64,000 nucleotides of DNA from JBPYFK01 sp051984675 (GCA_051984675.1 JBPYFK010000032.1:1-64000); one strand, 5' to 3'. Positions 9,101 through 16,681 are shown, numbered from the stretch's first letter. Numbers and translations are program-made. Notes: generated by a model not told the origin, from the sequence alone.

Positions 9101-9404
9101 GCAGCCAGTTCGGGTCGTGCCGGCGACGCGTGCGCCGCAGGCGCACCAGCGTCCGGTGCAGTTCGGCCCAGGTAGGTGCACCGCCGAGCGGGACGCCCGC
9201 CCCGGCACCCTCACCGACCAGCCGGTAGCAGGCGCTGCGCGAGCCTTCGACGCGCAGGCCATACCCGCCGTCCCGCAGCACGGCGTTGACCTCGTTGACG
9301 TGAAGCGGAGACCGCAGTCCCCAGTGGCTGAGCCCGACCAGATACCGCCGCACGTGTGCAACGTTTCCCGTCCCCGCAGCGCGGGGCAGCGCGCGCACCG
9401 GCAC
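6138..9404 (-). CDS. multidomain isocyanide (isonitrile) synthase fusion with HAD-like domain
   Basis: 1088 residues from a GTG at 9404 with AGGAGG five bases upstream; the frame stays open to 9815, so a longer form is possible. Residues 1-190 are an unrecognised N-terminal region, followed by a Pro-rich linker (about 195-215, PPPEPQPPEPQPPE). A helical region follows (about 220-480), with only a faint IucA/IucC-like look. A HAD-like domain starts at IELDLCGTLP (Asp495, Cys497), then VVFRTSTPER. The DIT1/PvcA isocyanide-synthase domain spans about 700-1080: GFPIKQSLNRLKAVGPMPDL (Phe753), YPPGLRINILTDGRHF, and LPWHGTGVV (Trp1019). The known family joins an amino acid nitrogen (Tyr or Trp) to a carbon from ribulose-5-phosphate to make an isonitrile. 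The stand-alone enzymes are about 330 residues. No Fe(II)/2-oxoglutarate partner gene is nearby. The substrate is unknown. Confidence 0.78.
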   Translation of the reverse strand: MPVRALPRAAGTGNVAHVRRYLVGLSHWGLRSPLHVNEVNAVLRDGGYGLRVEGSRSACYRLVGEGAGAGVPLGGAPTWAELHRTLVRLRRTRRRHDPNWLQALKLGLESEVARDAAGWVGLRRNRVEVMTPPDTGELDQAASAALALLTTESGEVSFPAEAVGRLGGRKIPGPPAERSAAGIVVGTVPPARMPEIPPPEPQPPEPQPPETRTTLLQTTRSREQVTLDRGCARRQLSAWQRMNAAVRSDPILRMHCTTQPIPLALADSWSGSAVLVRTAEPSPPHPQYSGGTVVVGLGTLLRSHDLLQQVMDNRFEWRENELDYFLEHFVRPLARVFRLALDQHRLALLTLDQQGVGVELSPELEATGRVVITEFSQVLREDELRSSDLRRGADALAGTLAELAATFSHLRFGDRSWDVRTVRAAVDQVLGTELRYLEPHTAEMLSGDHALQRFVHTVIPHQHQILDHVLRAVQERARRLRWHPGPQPVVLIELDLCGTLPGLARFTWDVRDVGGEVVFRTSTPERHRPQVWKKLADAGVPGGRLVCAPDEGHTDEGNDDGRQSEGGQADDVSRLPRVLGDVEVVAIFHRSPDQLRRLRKEFPQARTITVDDHVVRTFETSPRRKDHRGVQRGPLLSNARSLEELQLRELRVNRLAHRWAVHLDTDESLSLIRSVLADVDVAARRTGGNAVSRFGVEPGAIDPERTVLALHHVFTRKQFFMGSRSNYKPADAYRDMLTFVREQQPIDVIALGFPIKQSLNRLKAVGPMPDLAELGGLARLRELQQAVRAVYPPGLRINILTDGRHFRPRPPAATETYRSTLLRFAELVGITGYTSIRDIDQVAEERIGPGISDVRAGKINRYVHLLCKALRDFDIVRDPLRTLDAVDRIAQRLSGSASTPESAAVVAALRSFRGIMMSLVYSVPVYTPTDVDRMTWAKTVFDDVYHLTDSRVPPEVRHARGAALRRAWHTTLRYVAVLQVDEELGYDDMFPTRVRLTNSLARPGRCGFSYLGGAGLLPWHGTGVVDMRGHLAVDFAVSLLDQGFVPVYSDLLGPRQPWMMVPAEHTRTHTGGLRLDETFASSARLRRK

Positions 9405-9951
9405 GTCGCCCTCCTGCCACGCTTCCTGGTGATGGGCTCCCTGGTGATGGGCTCCCTGGTGATGGCCGTCCTGGTGGGACGGGCACAGCGAGCACGCGCT
9501 GCGGAACCAGAGCCGTCGGCGGCGGCACGGCGGATTACTCACACAGGGAGCACAACATGACGGGGGCGGCAAATACGAGAGGCCGCACCGCGGGAACTGA
9601 GGGGGAACATCCGGCGAACTCCCGCTTTCGATCACGGACACCGCATCTTCCTGGAGTTCATCACGCTGAGCTTCCGTAATGTGACGCACTGCATATACCA
9701 AGAGCGGAACCGATCGCTCGGGGTCGCCGTTCGGGCCGGTCACCCACCGGTCAACGCCCATCCGATCGAACCTTCGGCATGTCCGCAGCGCCACGCTTCT
9801 CGTGGTGCAGGACACTAGGAAGTGACCCCGTACACCGTTGCTTGATCACGCGACCCAGTGGAGGCTCGACATCCCAGCACCGCCCGCACCCGGAAGAGCG
9901 TAGTGAGGCGTGGTCGGCAAGATGGACGGCACGAACGATCAAGGAGAGAAC
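9405..9951. promoter_or_regulatory. divergent control region between the isocyanide-synthase fusion and TetR genes
   Basis: About 550 bases between divergent starts. It should hold both promoters and the likely TetR operator. It includes a 15-base tandem repeat (9426-9470) and has lower GC at 9540-9720 than the flanking genes. The minus frame is open through the whole stretch up to 9815; an alternative in-frame ATG at 9761 has AAGG nine bases upstream. I could not single out an operator by eye. Confidence 0.5.
9426..9470. repeat. 15-base tandem repeat just upstream of the fusion-gene start
   Basis: Two perfect units of CTGGTGATGGGCTCC (9426-9440, 9441-9455) and a third diverged unit (9456-9470). 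It lies about 20 bases upstream of the preferred GTG start at 9404. On the minus strand it would read as GAHHQ repeats if translation began further upstream. Confidence 0.8.
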
Positions 9952-10614
9952 TTGGCCACCCCAGTAGCCCCGTTGCGCCGCAGGCCAGTACAGCAGCGCA
10001 GTGCTCAGCGCGTGGAGAAGATGCTGGAAGCATGCGCACAGCTCATTGACGAGGTGGGCTACGACGCGCTGACCACCACGCTGATCGCGGAGCGGGCCGG
10101 GGTGGCCGTGGGGTCGCTGTACCAGTTCTTCCCTGACAAGCGAGCTGTGGTGCAGGAACTCACCCGGCGCAACTTGGGCAGGTTCGCGGACGCGGTGTCC
10201 GAGCGGTTCGAGCGCGCCGAACTCGCGGACTGGTGGGAAGCCGTGGACGTCGTCTTCGACGTCTACCTGAGCATGCATCGCGAGGTGCCCGGTTTCAGCC
10301 GGCTGCACTTCGGGGACGTCGTGGACGTCCGGCTGCTCGACGAGACCAAGGACAACAACACTGTCATCGCGGAGAAGCTGGTCGAGCTGCTCGTCCAGCA
10401 GTTCGGGCTGGACGCCCACGCGCTGCGGTTGCCGCTGGCGGTCGCCGTCGAGACCGGGGACGCGCTCCTGCACTTCGCGTTCCGCCGCGACCCGGCCGGC
10501 GATCCCGCGGTCGTCGAGGAGGCCCGGGACATGGTGCGCAGCTACCTGGCGAGCCGACTGCCCACCCGGAAGTCGCACGACCAGGCAGCGGACACCAGCG
10601 CGGAGCGCGAGTAA
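9952..10614 (+). CDS. TetR-family transcriptional regulator
   Basis: 220 residues from a TTG at 9952, chosen because AAGGAG (9941-9946) lies five bases upstream. The N-terminal helix-turn-helix spans about residues 22-68 (MLEACAQLIDEVGYDALTTT, then AERAGVAVGSLYQFFPDKRA), a textbook TetR pattern. The C-terminal ligand and dimer domain resembles the TetR_C group with FxRLHFGDVVDV. It is divergent from the isocyanide-synthase fusion, the usual arrangement for a local repressor, so it probably controls that gene in response to a small molecule. This link is inference. It converges on the next gene with a 22-base gap. Confidence 0.9.
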   Translation: MATPVAPLRRRPVQQRSAQRVEKMLEACAQLIDEVGYDALTTTLIAERAGVAVGSLYQFFPDKRAVVQELTRRNLGRFADAVSERFERAELADWWEAVDVVFDVYLSMHREVPGFSRLHFGDVVDVRLLDETKDNNTVIAEKLVELLVQQFGLDAHALRLPLAVAVETGDALLHFAFRRDPAGDPAVVEEARDMVRSYLASRLPTRKSHDQAADTSAERE

Positions 10615-10636
10615 CCGCCCCCAACCGGACGGCGAC

Positions 10637-11875
10637 TCAGCCAAACGACATGGCCTCACCTCGGTAGGTGGGCACGGTCTCGACGAGCCGGTCACCCTCA
10701 ATCAGGTGATAGTGCGGGAAACGCTCGGCGAGTTCGCCCGCCTTGGCGTGCCGGAACCAGACGCGGTCCCCGATCCGCAGCCCGTCCGCCGCCTTACCGA
10801 TCACCGGTGTCTGAACTTCCCCGGCCCCTTCCAGCGGCGTGAGCCGCAGGCCGGCGGGCAGGTGCGGCGTCGGCGCCCGGTCCGCGTCGGCGGGGCCGGA
10901 GGCGAGGTAGCCGCCCCCGAACAGCGTCGCGATCCGACGTGCCGGCCGATGCACCACGGGCAGCGCGAACAGTGCGGCCGGTCGCGGCCGAAACGCGCGG
11001 TAGCGATCGAACAGGGTCGGCCCGAGTAGGCCGGAACCTGCGGCGACCTCGGTGATCGCCGCCTCGCTGACCGTCCTTTCCAGGCTGCCGGTCCCCCCTC
11101 CGTTGACGAATCCCAGCGGCGCCAGCGCGCGCACCGCCCTTACGGCGGCGGCCCGCCGCTGCGCGAGCTCTGCGGCCGACCGGCGCTGCATCCACCGGAT
11201 CGCGCGCCCGCGCCACCGTTGCCCGGCCGGGAGATCGCCGGCACCGGCGATCTGGGCCTCGTACGACATGATGCCGGCCAGCTGGAAACCGGGACGTTCG
11301 AGCACTGCCCGTGCGAGGACGCACAGCTGCTGCGGGGTGCGTACCGGCGAGCGGAGAGCCCCGATGTGCAGCCGGCGCACCGACTTCCACGGCCGCCAGG
11401 CGGCGTCCAGTTCCAGGCAGACGCGGACCTCCGCCCGGCCCACCCCCACCTCGACAGCGTCGATCAGGTCCAGATGCTCCTCGGAATCCACTGTCACCGT
11501 GATCGCCGCGGCGGCTGCCGGGTCGGAAACGAGCGCGCGCAGCGCTGACCGGTCGGTCGTTGGATAGGCCACCAGGATGTCGTCGGACAGTCCGGCGCCG
11601 TGCAGCCAGAGCGCTTCGGCCAGCGAGTAGCACATCAAGCCGGAAAACCCTGGCGTGTCCAGGGCGATCCGCAACAGTTCGCGGCTGCGCACGGATTTCG
11701 TCGCCAGCCGGATGGGCACGCCCCGCGCGCGGCGGACGAGCTGCGCGGCATTGTCTTGGAACGCGTCCAGATCGACGACCGCCAGCGGCGGGTCGAGTTC
11801 GCGGGTCGCGGCGTTGAAGCGGTGGGCCGTTCCGGCCAGCGCGGACCACGGAGCAGCAGTTGGCACAGCGGACAC
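10637..11875 (-). CDS. alanine-racemase-fold amino acid deaminase/aldolase
   Basis: 412 residues, GTG start. PPLAVVDLDAFQDNAAQL then IRLATKSVRS contains the presumed PLP-binding Lys60 of the fold-type III (alanine racemase N-terminal) barrel. GFVNGGGTGSLERT is a glycine-rich phosphate-binding loop, and a C-terminal domain has HYHLIEGDRLV. Relatives are D-threonine aldolase and D-serine dehydratase-like enzymes; the true substrate is not known. It is divergent from the lactone-oxidase gene, with a palindrome (11895-11917) between them. That pairing is common in actinobacteria and suggests a joint pathway. Confidence 0.8.
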   Translation of the reverse strand: MSAVPTAAPWSALAGTAHRFNAATRELDPPLAVVDLDAFQDNAAQLVRRARGVPIRLATKSVRSRELLRIALDTPGFSGLMCYSLAEALWLHGAGLSDDILVAYPTTDRSALRALVSDPAAAAAITVTVDSEEHLDLIDAVEVGVGRAEVRVCLELDAAWRPWKSVRRLHIGALRSPVRTPQQLCVLARAVLERPGFQLAGIMSYEAQIAGAGDLPAGQRWRGRAIRWMQRRSAAELAQRRAAAVRAVRALAPLGFVNGGGTGSLERTVSEAAITEVAAGSGLLGPTLFDRYRAFRPRPAALFALPVVHRPARRIATLFGGGYLASGPADADRAPTPHLPAGLRLTPLEGAGEVQTPVIGKAADGLRIGDRVWFRHAKAGELAERFPHYHLIEGDRLVETVPTYRGEAMSFG

Positions 11876-11894
11876 CGTAAGCCGGCAGGGCTTG

Positions 11895-11917
11895 TTATGT
11901 GAAACATCTTCACATAA
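11895..11917. promoter_or_regulatory. operator-like palindrome between divergent genes
   Basis: Perfect nine-base arms TTATGTGAA and TTCACATAA separated by five bases. It is strikingly AT-rich for this genome and lies 20 bases from the GTG start of the racemase-fold gene, on the side shared with the lactone-oxidase promoter. It probably binds a dimeric repressor controlling both directions; the regulator is not identified. Confidence 0.65.
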
Positions 11918-12007
11918 TTTCGCTCGGACGTGTTCCGTTATTCCGATGGCCTACGGTCATCGGGGCCAATCTGGAGATCACCCCGATGGGCGGCGAAAGG
12001 TACTGCG

Positions 12008-13330
12008 ATGGTGCGAACGTGGACGAACTGGGCCGGCACAGCACGCGCGACACCCGCGCACATGGTACGGCCTCACGACGCCGGGGAGATCGCGAGCGCC
12101 ATCACCGACGCGGTACGGGCCGGTAGGACGGTACGGCCGCTGGGCAGCGGGCACTCCTTCACGGCCGTCGGCGCGCCCGAATCGCCAGGTCCCGGCGGCG
12201 CCACCGCGCTCGACCTGTCCGAATGGACCGGCATCGTCCACGCGAACCACACCAGCGGGCTGGTCACCGTGCGTGCCGGCACGCCGCTGCACCAGCTCAA
12301 CGCCGAACTCGACAGGCATGGCCTGGCCATGGCCAACCTCGGCGACATCGACCGGCAGACCGTGGCCGGCGCGCTGGCCACCGGCACGCACGGCACCGGG
12401 TCCACCCTGGGCGGCCTGGCCACCCAAGTGGTCCAGCTGGAGATCATCCTCGCCGACGGCTCCACGCGCACCTGCTCGCCCCGCCAGAACCCGGACCTGT
12501 TCGAAGCCGCCCGGCTCGGCCTTGGCGCGCTGGGCGTGCTCAGCACCGTGACGCTGCGCTGCGTCCCGGCCTTCGCGCTCGCCGCCGACGAGCGCCCCGA
12601 ACCGCTGGACAGCGTGCTGGAACGGTTCGACGAGTTGGCCGCCAGCAATGACCACTTCGAGTTCTACTGGTTCCCGCACGGAGAGAACGCGCTGGTCAAA
12701 CGGAACAACCGGCTGCCGGGGGAGGCCGAACCGAAGCCGCTGTCCCCCGTGCGGCACTTCTTCGAGTACGAAGTGATGGAGAACTGGGCGTTCGGTGCGC
12801 TGTGTGGGATCGGCCACCGGGTGCGCCCGCTGGCACGGCCGTTGAACCGGCTCTCCGGCGCGGTCCTGTCGCCCCGGTCCTACAGCGACCGCTCGCACCG
12901 CGTGTTCGTCACCAGCCGCAAGGTCCGGTTCGTCGAATGCGAGTACGCCGTGCCGGTCGAGTCCCTGCGCGACGTGGTCAAGGAGCTTCGACTCGGGGTG
13001 GGCCGCCTGCGCCAGCCGGTGGTGTTCCCGGTGGAGATCCGGGTCGCCGCGCCGGACGACGTCTGGCTGTCCACCGCCTACCAGCGCGACAGCGCCTACA
13101 TCGCGGTACACCAGTACGTCCGAATGCCGTACCAGGAGTGGTTCGACACGTTCGAGTCCATTGTGGACAAAGTCGCCGGCCGCCCGCACTGGGGCAAGAT
13201 GCACCGCCTCGGCGCCCGACACCTCCGCGAGCGCTACCCCCGATACGACGACTTCCTGCGCGTCCGCGCCGACGTCGACCCCGGCGGCGTGTTCCGTAAC
13301 CCCTACCTGGACCGGGTCCTCGGCAGCTGA
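12008..13330 (+). CDS. D-arabinono-1,4-lactone oxidase-type FAD oxidoreductase
   Basis: 440 residues from the ATG at 12008, with GAAAGG seven bases upstream. The FAD_binding_4 domain fills the N-terminal half: RPLGSGHSFTAVG, where His49 is the likely covalent FAD site, and GALATGTHGTGSTLGGLATQ. The C-terminal ALO domain ends with HWGKMH (His394), the family's active-site motif. The length is normal for the family. Such enzymes oxidise aldono-lactones or alditols. The substrate here is unknown, and the partnership with the divergent racemase-fold enzyme is inferred from conserved pairing. Confidence 0.88.
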   Translation: MVRTWTNWAGTARATPAHMVRPHDAGEIASAITDAVRAGRTVRPLGSGHSFTAVGAPESPGPGGATALDLSEWTGIVHANHTSGLVTVRAGTPLHQLNAELDRHGLAMANLGDIDRQTVAGALATGTHGTGSTLGGLATQVVQLEIILADGSTRTCSPRQNPDLFEAARLGLGALGVLSTVTLRCVPAFALAADERPEPLDSVLERFDELAASNDHFEFYWFPHGENALVKRNNRLPGEAEPKPLSPVRHFFEYEVMENWAFGALCGIGHRVRPLARPLNRLSGAVLSPRSYSDRSHRVFVTSRKVRFVECEYAVPVESLRDVVKELRLGVGRLRQPVVFPVEIRVAAPDDVWLSTAYQRDSAYIAVHQYVRMPYQEWFDTFESIVDKVAGRPHWGKMHRLGARHLRERYPRYDDFLRVRADVDPGGVFRNPYLDRVLGS

Positions 13331-13334
13331 CCAG

Positions 13335-13994
13335 TCACCGCACGGCCGCGCGCACGGCCGCGCCTAGCGGCGTCGTGCCCCGCACCAGCGCCAACTCCTT
13401 GCGCGCCGAAGCTGGCTCGTCGAGCAGCGCGACCAGCACGGCGGCGACGTCAGCGCGCGGGACCTCGTCCCGCTGCGCCTCGGCCGCCAGCGTGACCTCG
13501 CCGCTCGGCGGGTCGTCGGTCAACCTGCCCGGTCGCAGGATCGTCCAGTCCAGGTCCCGCGCCCGCAGATCCTCCTCAGCGGCGCGCTTGGCGTTCAGGT
13601 ACGCCGCGAACACCTCGCCCACCCCGGGCGGATTCGCCGGCTGGCCCGCGCCCATCGCGCTCACCTGCAAGAACCGCCGGACACCAGCACGCTCGGCGGC
13701 ATCCGCGAGCAGCACCGACGCGGCACGGTCCACAGTGTCTTTCCGTGCCGCTCCGCTGCCCGGCCCGGCCCCGGCTGCGAACACCGCGGCGTCCGCACCG
13801 TCGAGGTGGGCGGACAGCTCCGCGACACCAGCCCGCTCCAGGTCGATCACCACGGGCTGTACGCCGTCACCCCGCAAGTCCTCGGCGTGCTCCGGATTGC
13901 GGATGAGGCCGACGACCTCGTCGCCCCGAGCCGCGAGCAGCCTGCCGAACTCGCGAGCGATCTTCCCGTGTGCACCGGCGACTACGACTCGCAT
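13335..13994 (-). CDS. NAD(P)-binding Rossmann-fold protein, atypical SDR
   Basis: 219 residues. The N-terminus MRVVVAGAHGKIAREFGRLL carries the GxxGxxG-like nucleotide-binding loop of atypical SDRs (YhfK/NmrA-like). LQVSAMGAG and YLNAKRAAEEDLRARDLDWT follow, where the Lys and the ILRPGRL strand match the family. It lies 37 bases after the next upstream gene on the same strand, so probably in one operon with the hypothetical protein. The reaction is not known. Confidence 0.85.
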   Translation of the reverse strand: MRVVVAGAHGKIAREFGRLLAARGDEVVGLIRNPEHAEDLRGDGVQPVVIDLERAGVAELSAHLDGADAAVFAAGAGPGSGAARKDTVDRAASVLLADAAERAGVRRFLQVSAMGAGQPANPPGVGEVFAAYLNAKRAAEEDLRARDLDWTILRPGRLTDDPPSGEVTLAAEAQRDEVPRADVAAVLVALLDEPASARKELALVRGTTPLGAAVRAAVR

Positions 13995-14031
13995 GATCTC
14001 CAGCCTACGAGCACCTGACCGCCTGGACAGA

Positions 14032-14670
14032 TCAGTGGTGTGCGGGAGCGGGCACCTCGGAGGCCAGCAGCCGCTCGTAGACCACCTCGTTCACCCAGCG
14101 CGACACGGCGGTCGGCTCCATCGGCGGTCCACCGGCCGGGGACCGGCCCGGCAGTTCCAGCTGCACTCCCTCGCGATCCGCGCTGAGGACGGCGATCCCG
14201 AACTGGCGTGCACGGAGCAGGCAGGCGCTGATGAAGTCGTCGCGTTCGGTCACGGCTTGGGGCACCACGATGGCGGCGCTGGTGAACTGCGCGAAGGGGA
14301 CCGCAGCGGTCAGCGCGCTTCGCCAGTGGCGCGCCGGTGCGAGCACGCCGTTGATCCGCGCCGCCTCCGGCGGAACCCGGCCGTCCATCTCCGGCCAGAC
14401 CCACGTGGCGATCTCCGTGCGGTCCAACACCGGCGCGCTGCCCAGGCACACCCGTTCGGCGTGCGCGTCCGGCACGAGTTCGGCCACCGGAATCACCCGG
14501 CGCCCCAGCATCTTCACGGGCGGCAACACGGTGCCGTCCCACCCCAGTGAGTCGGCCGCGACGTCGGCCAACTCGTCCACGGGTGCGGGTAGGTCAAGGG
14601 CACCCCCGCTGTGGCCGGAGAGCACCCGGACGTTGGCGTCCACTGCGGTCTGGCCCGGCGTTCCGGTCAC
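14032..14670 (-). CDS. hypothetical protein, 212 residues
   Basis: GTG start preceded by GAGGAGG at seven bases, a strong site. The product is soluble, with no signal peptide or membrane helix. A conserved-looking core (PFAQFTSAAIVVPQAV, SACLLRARQFGIAVL) suggests an alpha/beta fold with an Ala-rich helix. No known family was recognised. It is followed 37 bases later by the SDR gene and is likely co-transcribed with it. Confidence 0.7.
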   Translation of the reverse strand: MTGTPGQTAVDANVRVLSGHSGGALDLPAPVDELADVAADSLGWDGTVLPPVKMLGRRVIPVAELVPDAHAERVCLGSAPVLDRTEIATWVWPEMDGRVPPEAARINGVLAPARHWRSALTAAVPFAQFTSAAIVVPQAVTERDDFISACLLRARQFGIAVLSADREGVQLELPGRSPAGGPPMEPTAVSRWVNEVVYERLLASEVPAPAHH

Positions 14671-14978
14671 GATTCCGCCTCCTCGCTGACCTGTTGAAGC
14701 CTTGACCTCGTGCCAAGTCCCTGCGGCGAGCCAGCTGCTCGCCGAACTTGGCGGTCTTCTGACTTAAGCAGGTCGGGGCGGCCGCGTTGACCGACGACAG
14801 GCGGATCTGCGACCGGCGGCAAGGAGCGGTCGGTGACCGGTCGATGAGCGGGCTCCAGCTTCAGCCCGGCGATGCCGCCAATCAGGTGACGTGGGAAGCG
14901 CGGGAGGCAGCCCAGAGCCACGGTTTCCCGACACCCGGTTATACGGCAACCCCGAGTGGACCGTTCAAGCACGGCCGG
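14671..14978. other. intergenic stretch without a supported gene
   Basis: About 300 bases between the hypothetical gene and the desaturase-like gene, both on the minus strand. A 101-residue frame fills it, but its Arg/Pro composition is not convincing. It probably holds the promoter of the downstream pair. No clear hairpin or repeat was seen. Confidence 0.5.
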
Positions 14979-16454
14979 TCAACGGGTACGACGAAGCAGG
15001 TCCAGCGGCGAGATCTCCATGCCGAACCGCTGACGCAGCGCCCGCGCCGCGGCATGCGTCCCGGCCATGCCATGCACACCGGGCCCGGGGGGCGTGGACG
15101 CCGAGCACAGGTAGACGCCGGGCAGCGGCGTTGTGTACGGGTCCCAGCGCGGGACCGGTCGCATGAGCGTCTGCCACACCGTGATCGCCCCGGCCGCGAT
15201 GTCGCCGCCCAGGTAGTTCGCGTTGTGCCGCTGCTGCTCAGCGGCAGTGAGCACGCTCCTGGCGAGCACGAGATCCCGGAATCCCGGTGCGAAGCGTTCC
15301 ACCTGCGCCACTACGTCATCGCTGACGTCCCGGGTCGACCCGTGCGGGACGTGCGCGTACGTCCACAGTGTCTCCCGACCGGTCGGAGCCCGGGTGGGAT
15401 CGACGACTCCGGGTTGGACCGCCAGCACGTACGGCCGCTCGGGATGCCGCCCCCTGGCCACCTCTCGTTCCACGGCCACCGCTTCCGCCCGGGAGCCCAC
15501 AAGATGCAGCGTGCCGGCCCGGGTACACCCGGGGTCCGCCCAGGGAACCGGACCTGACAGCGCGAAGTCCACTTTGCATGCCGCCCCTCCGTACCGGAAG
15601 GACCGCAACCACCGCACGTACCGCGACGGCAGCTCGCTTTCCGCGATCCGCGCCAGGTTCCAGGGATTGGTGTCGAGCAGGACGGCATGCGCGTGCGGTA
15701 GATCGGCGAGGTTCTCGACGCGATGCCCCGTGACGACCCGACCACCACGTGCCCGCAGATCCGCGACCATGGCGTCCACAATGGACTGGCTACCGCCTTC
15801 CGGGACGGGCCAGCCGACCGCGTGCGCCAGCGACCCCAGCAGCATCCCGACGCCGGCCGGAACCGGTGCCCGCGGGCCACCGATCGCGTGGGCGCTGACG
15901 CCGGTTAGCAGTGCCGGAGCGACATCGTCGCGGAACCGGACATCCCACAGCGGCGAACCCTGTTCCAGCACGCGCAGGCCCAGCCGCGCGGCAGTCGTCG
16001 GGTCAGCCGGCAACCGGCGTAGGTCCGACATTCCCGCATCGACCAGCCCCTCCCACCGCTCCACCAGCGGCGCGAACAGCGCGCGCCACGCCCGCCCGTC
16101 CCGGCCGAGCCCGTCCGCTGTCCGGTCCAGGTCACGCCAGGCATGTCCGGCCCGTCCCGCGTCGAGCGGATGCGCGTAGGCGACTTCCGGCTGGAGCATC
16201 CGTACGCCGTGGGCGCCGAGGTCGAAAGCACGGAAGAACGGCGACGCCAGCGCCATCGGGTGCGCGGCGGAGCAGACGTCATGCCGGAAGCCCGGCAACG
16301 TCAGCTCGGCGGTCCGCGCACCGCCCCCTGGCGTGTCCTCCGCTTCGTGGACCTCGACCTCCAGGCCGGCACGGGCCAGCACGACGGCAGCCGCCAGGCC
16401 GTTCGGACCAGCGCCCACGACGACGGCGTCCACCGACCTCGTTGACAAGCTCAC
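14979..16454 (-). CDS. phytoene-desaturase-like FAD/NAD(P) oxidoreductase
   Basis: 491 residues. The N-terminal VDAVVVGAGPNGLAAAVVLA with EVHEAEDTPGGGART is the dinucleotide-binding motif of the CrtI / amine-oxidase superfamily. The C-terminal PGVYLCSASTPPGPGVHGMA is the conserved FAD-contact segment. A glycine-rich GGSQSIVDAMVADLRARGG lies in the middle. Relatives include CrtI, carotenoid isomerases and many uncharacterised actinobacterial oxidoreductases. No carotenoid gene lies nearby, so a carotenoid role is not supported. It appears to be a single-gene unit between an empty region and tRNA-Leu. Confidence 0.85.
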   Translation of the reverse strand: MSLSTRSVDAVVVGAGPNGLAAAVVLARAGLEVEVHEAEDTPGGGARTAELTLPGFRHDVCSAAHPMALASPFFRAFDLGAHGVRMLQPEVAYAHPLDAGRAGHAWRDLDRTADGLGRDGRAWRALFAPLVERWEGLVDAGMSDLRRLPADPTTAARLGLRVLEQGSPLWDVRFRDDVAPALLTGVSAHAIGGPRAPVPAGVGMLLGSLAHAVGWPVPEGGSQSIVDAMVADLRARGGRVVTGHRVENLADLPHAHAVLLDTNPWNLARIAESELPSRYVRWLRSFRYGGAACKVDFALSGPVPWADPGCTRAGTLHLVGSRAEAVAVEREVARGRHPERPYVLAVQPGVVDPTRAPTGRETLWTYAHVPHGSTRDVSDDVVAQVERFAPGFRDLVLARSVLTAAEQQRHNANYLGGDIAAGAITVWQTLMRPVPRWDPYTTPLPGVYLCSASTPPGPGVHGMAGTHAAARALRQRFGMEISPLDLLRRTR

Positions 16455-16559
16455 CGATCATCCCCATTCGCCGGATTGGCACCGTGACCTTGATGACGGC
16501 AGTCTGGGGTTAGATGTCTCACTTCACCAAGCGGCGAAAACCCACGCGGCGAAAAGCGA

Positions 16560-16583
16560 AACGCCCTGCCGGAGCAGGGCGTT
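16560..16583 (-). terminator. terminator after tRNA-Leu
   Basis: Ten-base arms AACGCCCTGC / GCAGGGCGTT with a four-base loop. On the minus strand it is followed by TTCGCTTTTCGCC. It lies 13 bases past the tRNA 3' end, so it ends tRNA transcription. Confidence 0.8.
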
Positions 16584-16595
16584 CGATGATCGTAC

Positions 16596-16681
16596 TGGTG
16601 GGCGAGGAGGGAGTTGAACCCTCACGTCCTTCCGGACACACGGACCTGAACCGTGCGCGTCTGCCATTCCGCCACTCGCCC
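16596..16681 (-). tRNA. tRNA-Leu (anticodon CAG)
   Basis: The minus strand folds as a class II tRNA. The acceptor arms are GGGCGAG and CTCGCCC, and the anticodon loop is TTCAGGT within CACGGTTCAGGTCCGTG. A variable arm follows, then the T-arm with GGTTCAACTCC. The discriminator A and CCA are encoded (complement of 16596-16599). Length is 86 bases with CCA. Confidence 0.95.

Noticed and set aside
7701..9560. Long plus-strand frames opposite the isocyanide-synthase gene
   Set aside because: They are rich in Arg, Gln and Val, without motifs, and oppose a protein with recognisable domains.
9570..9660. Peptide-like stretch with a Cys-rich end, reminiscent of a modified-peptide precursor
   Set aside because: The frame runs on without a stop into the isocyanide-synthase gene and there is no peptide-modifying enzyme nearby, so a precursor peptide is not supported.
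9557..9679. 40-residue plus-strand frame with an AGGGAG site six bases upstream
   Set aside because: It lies in the control region of two divergent genes and its composition looks random. Kept out of the gene list because nothing but the ribosome binding site supports it.
14667..14972. 101-residue minus-strand frame that overlaps the start of the 212-residue hypothetical gene
   Set aside because: It fits the gap and ends with a four-base overlap, but the sequence is Arg/Pro-rich with no plausible fold, and the overlap can be explained by the strong ribosome binding site of the downstream gene alone.
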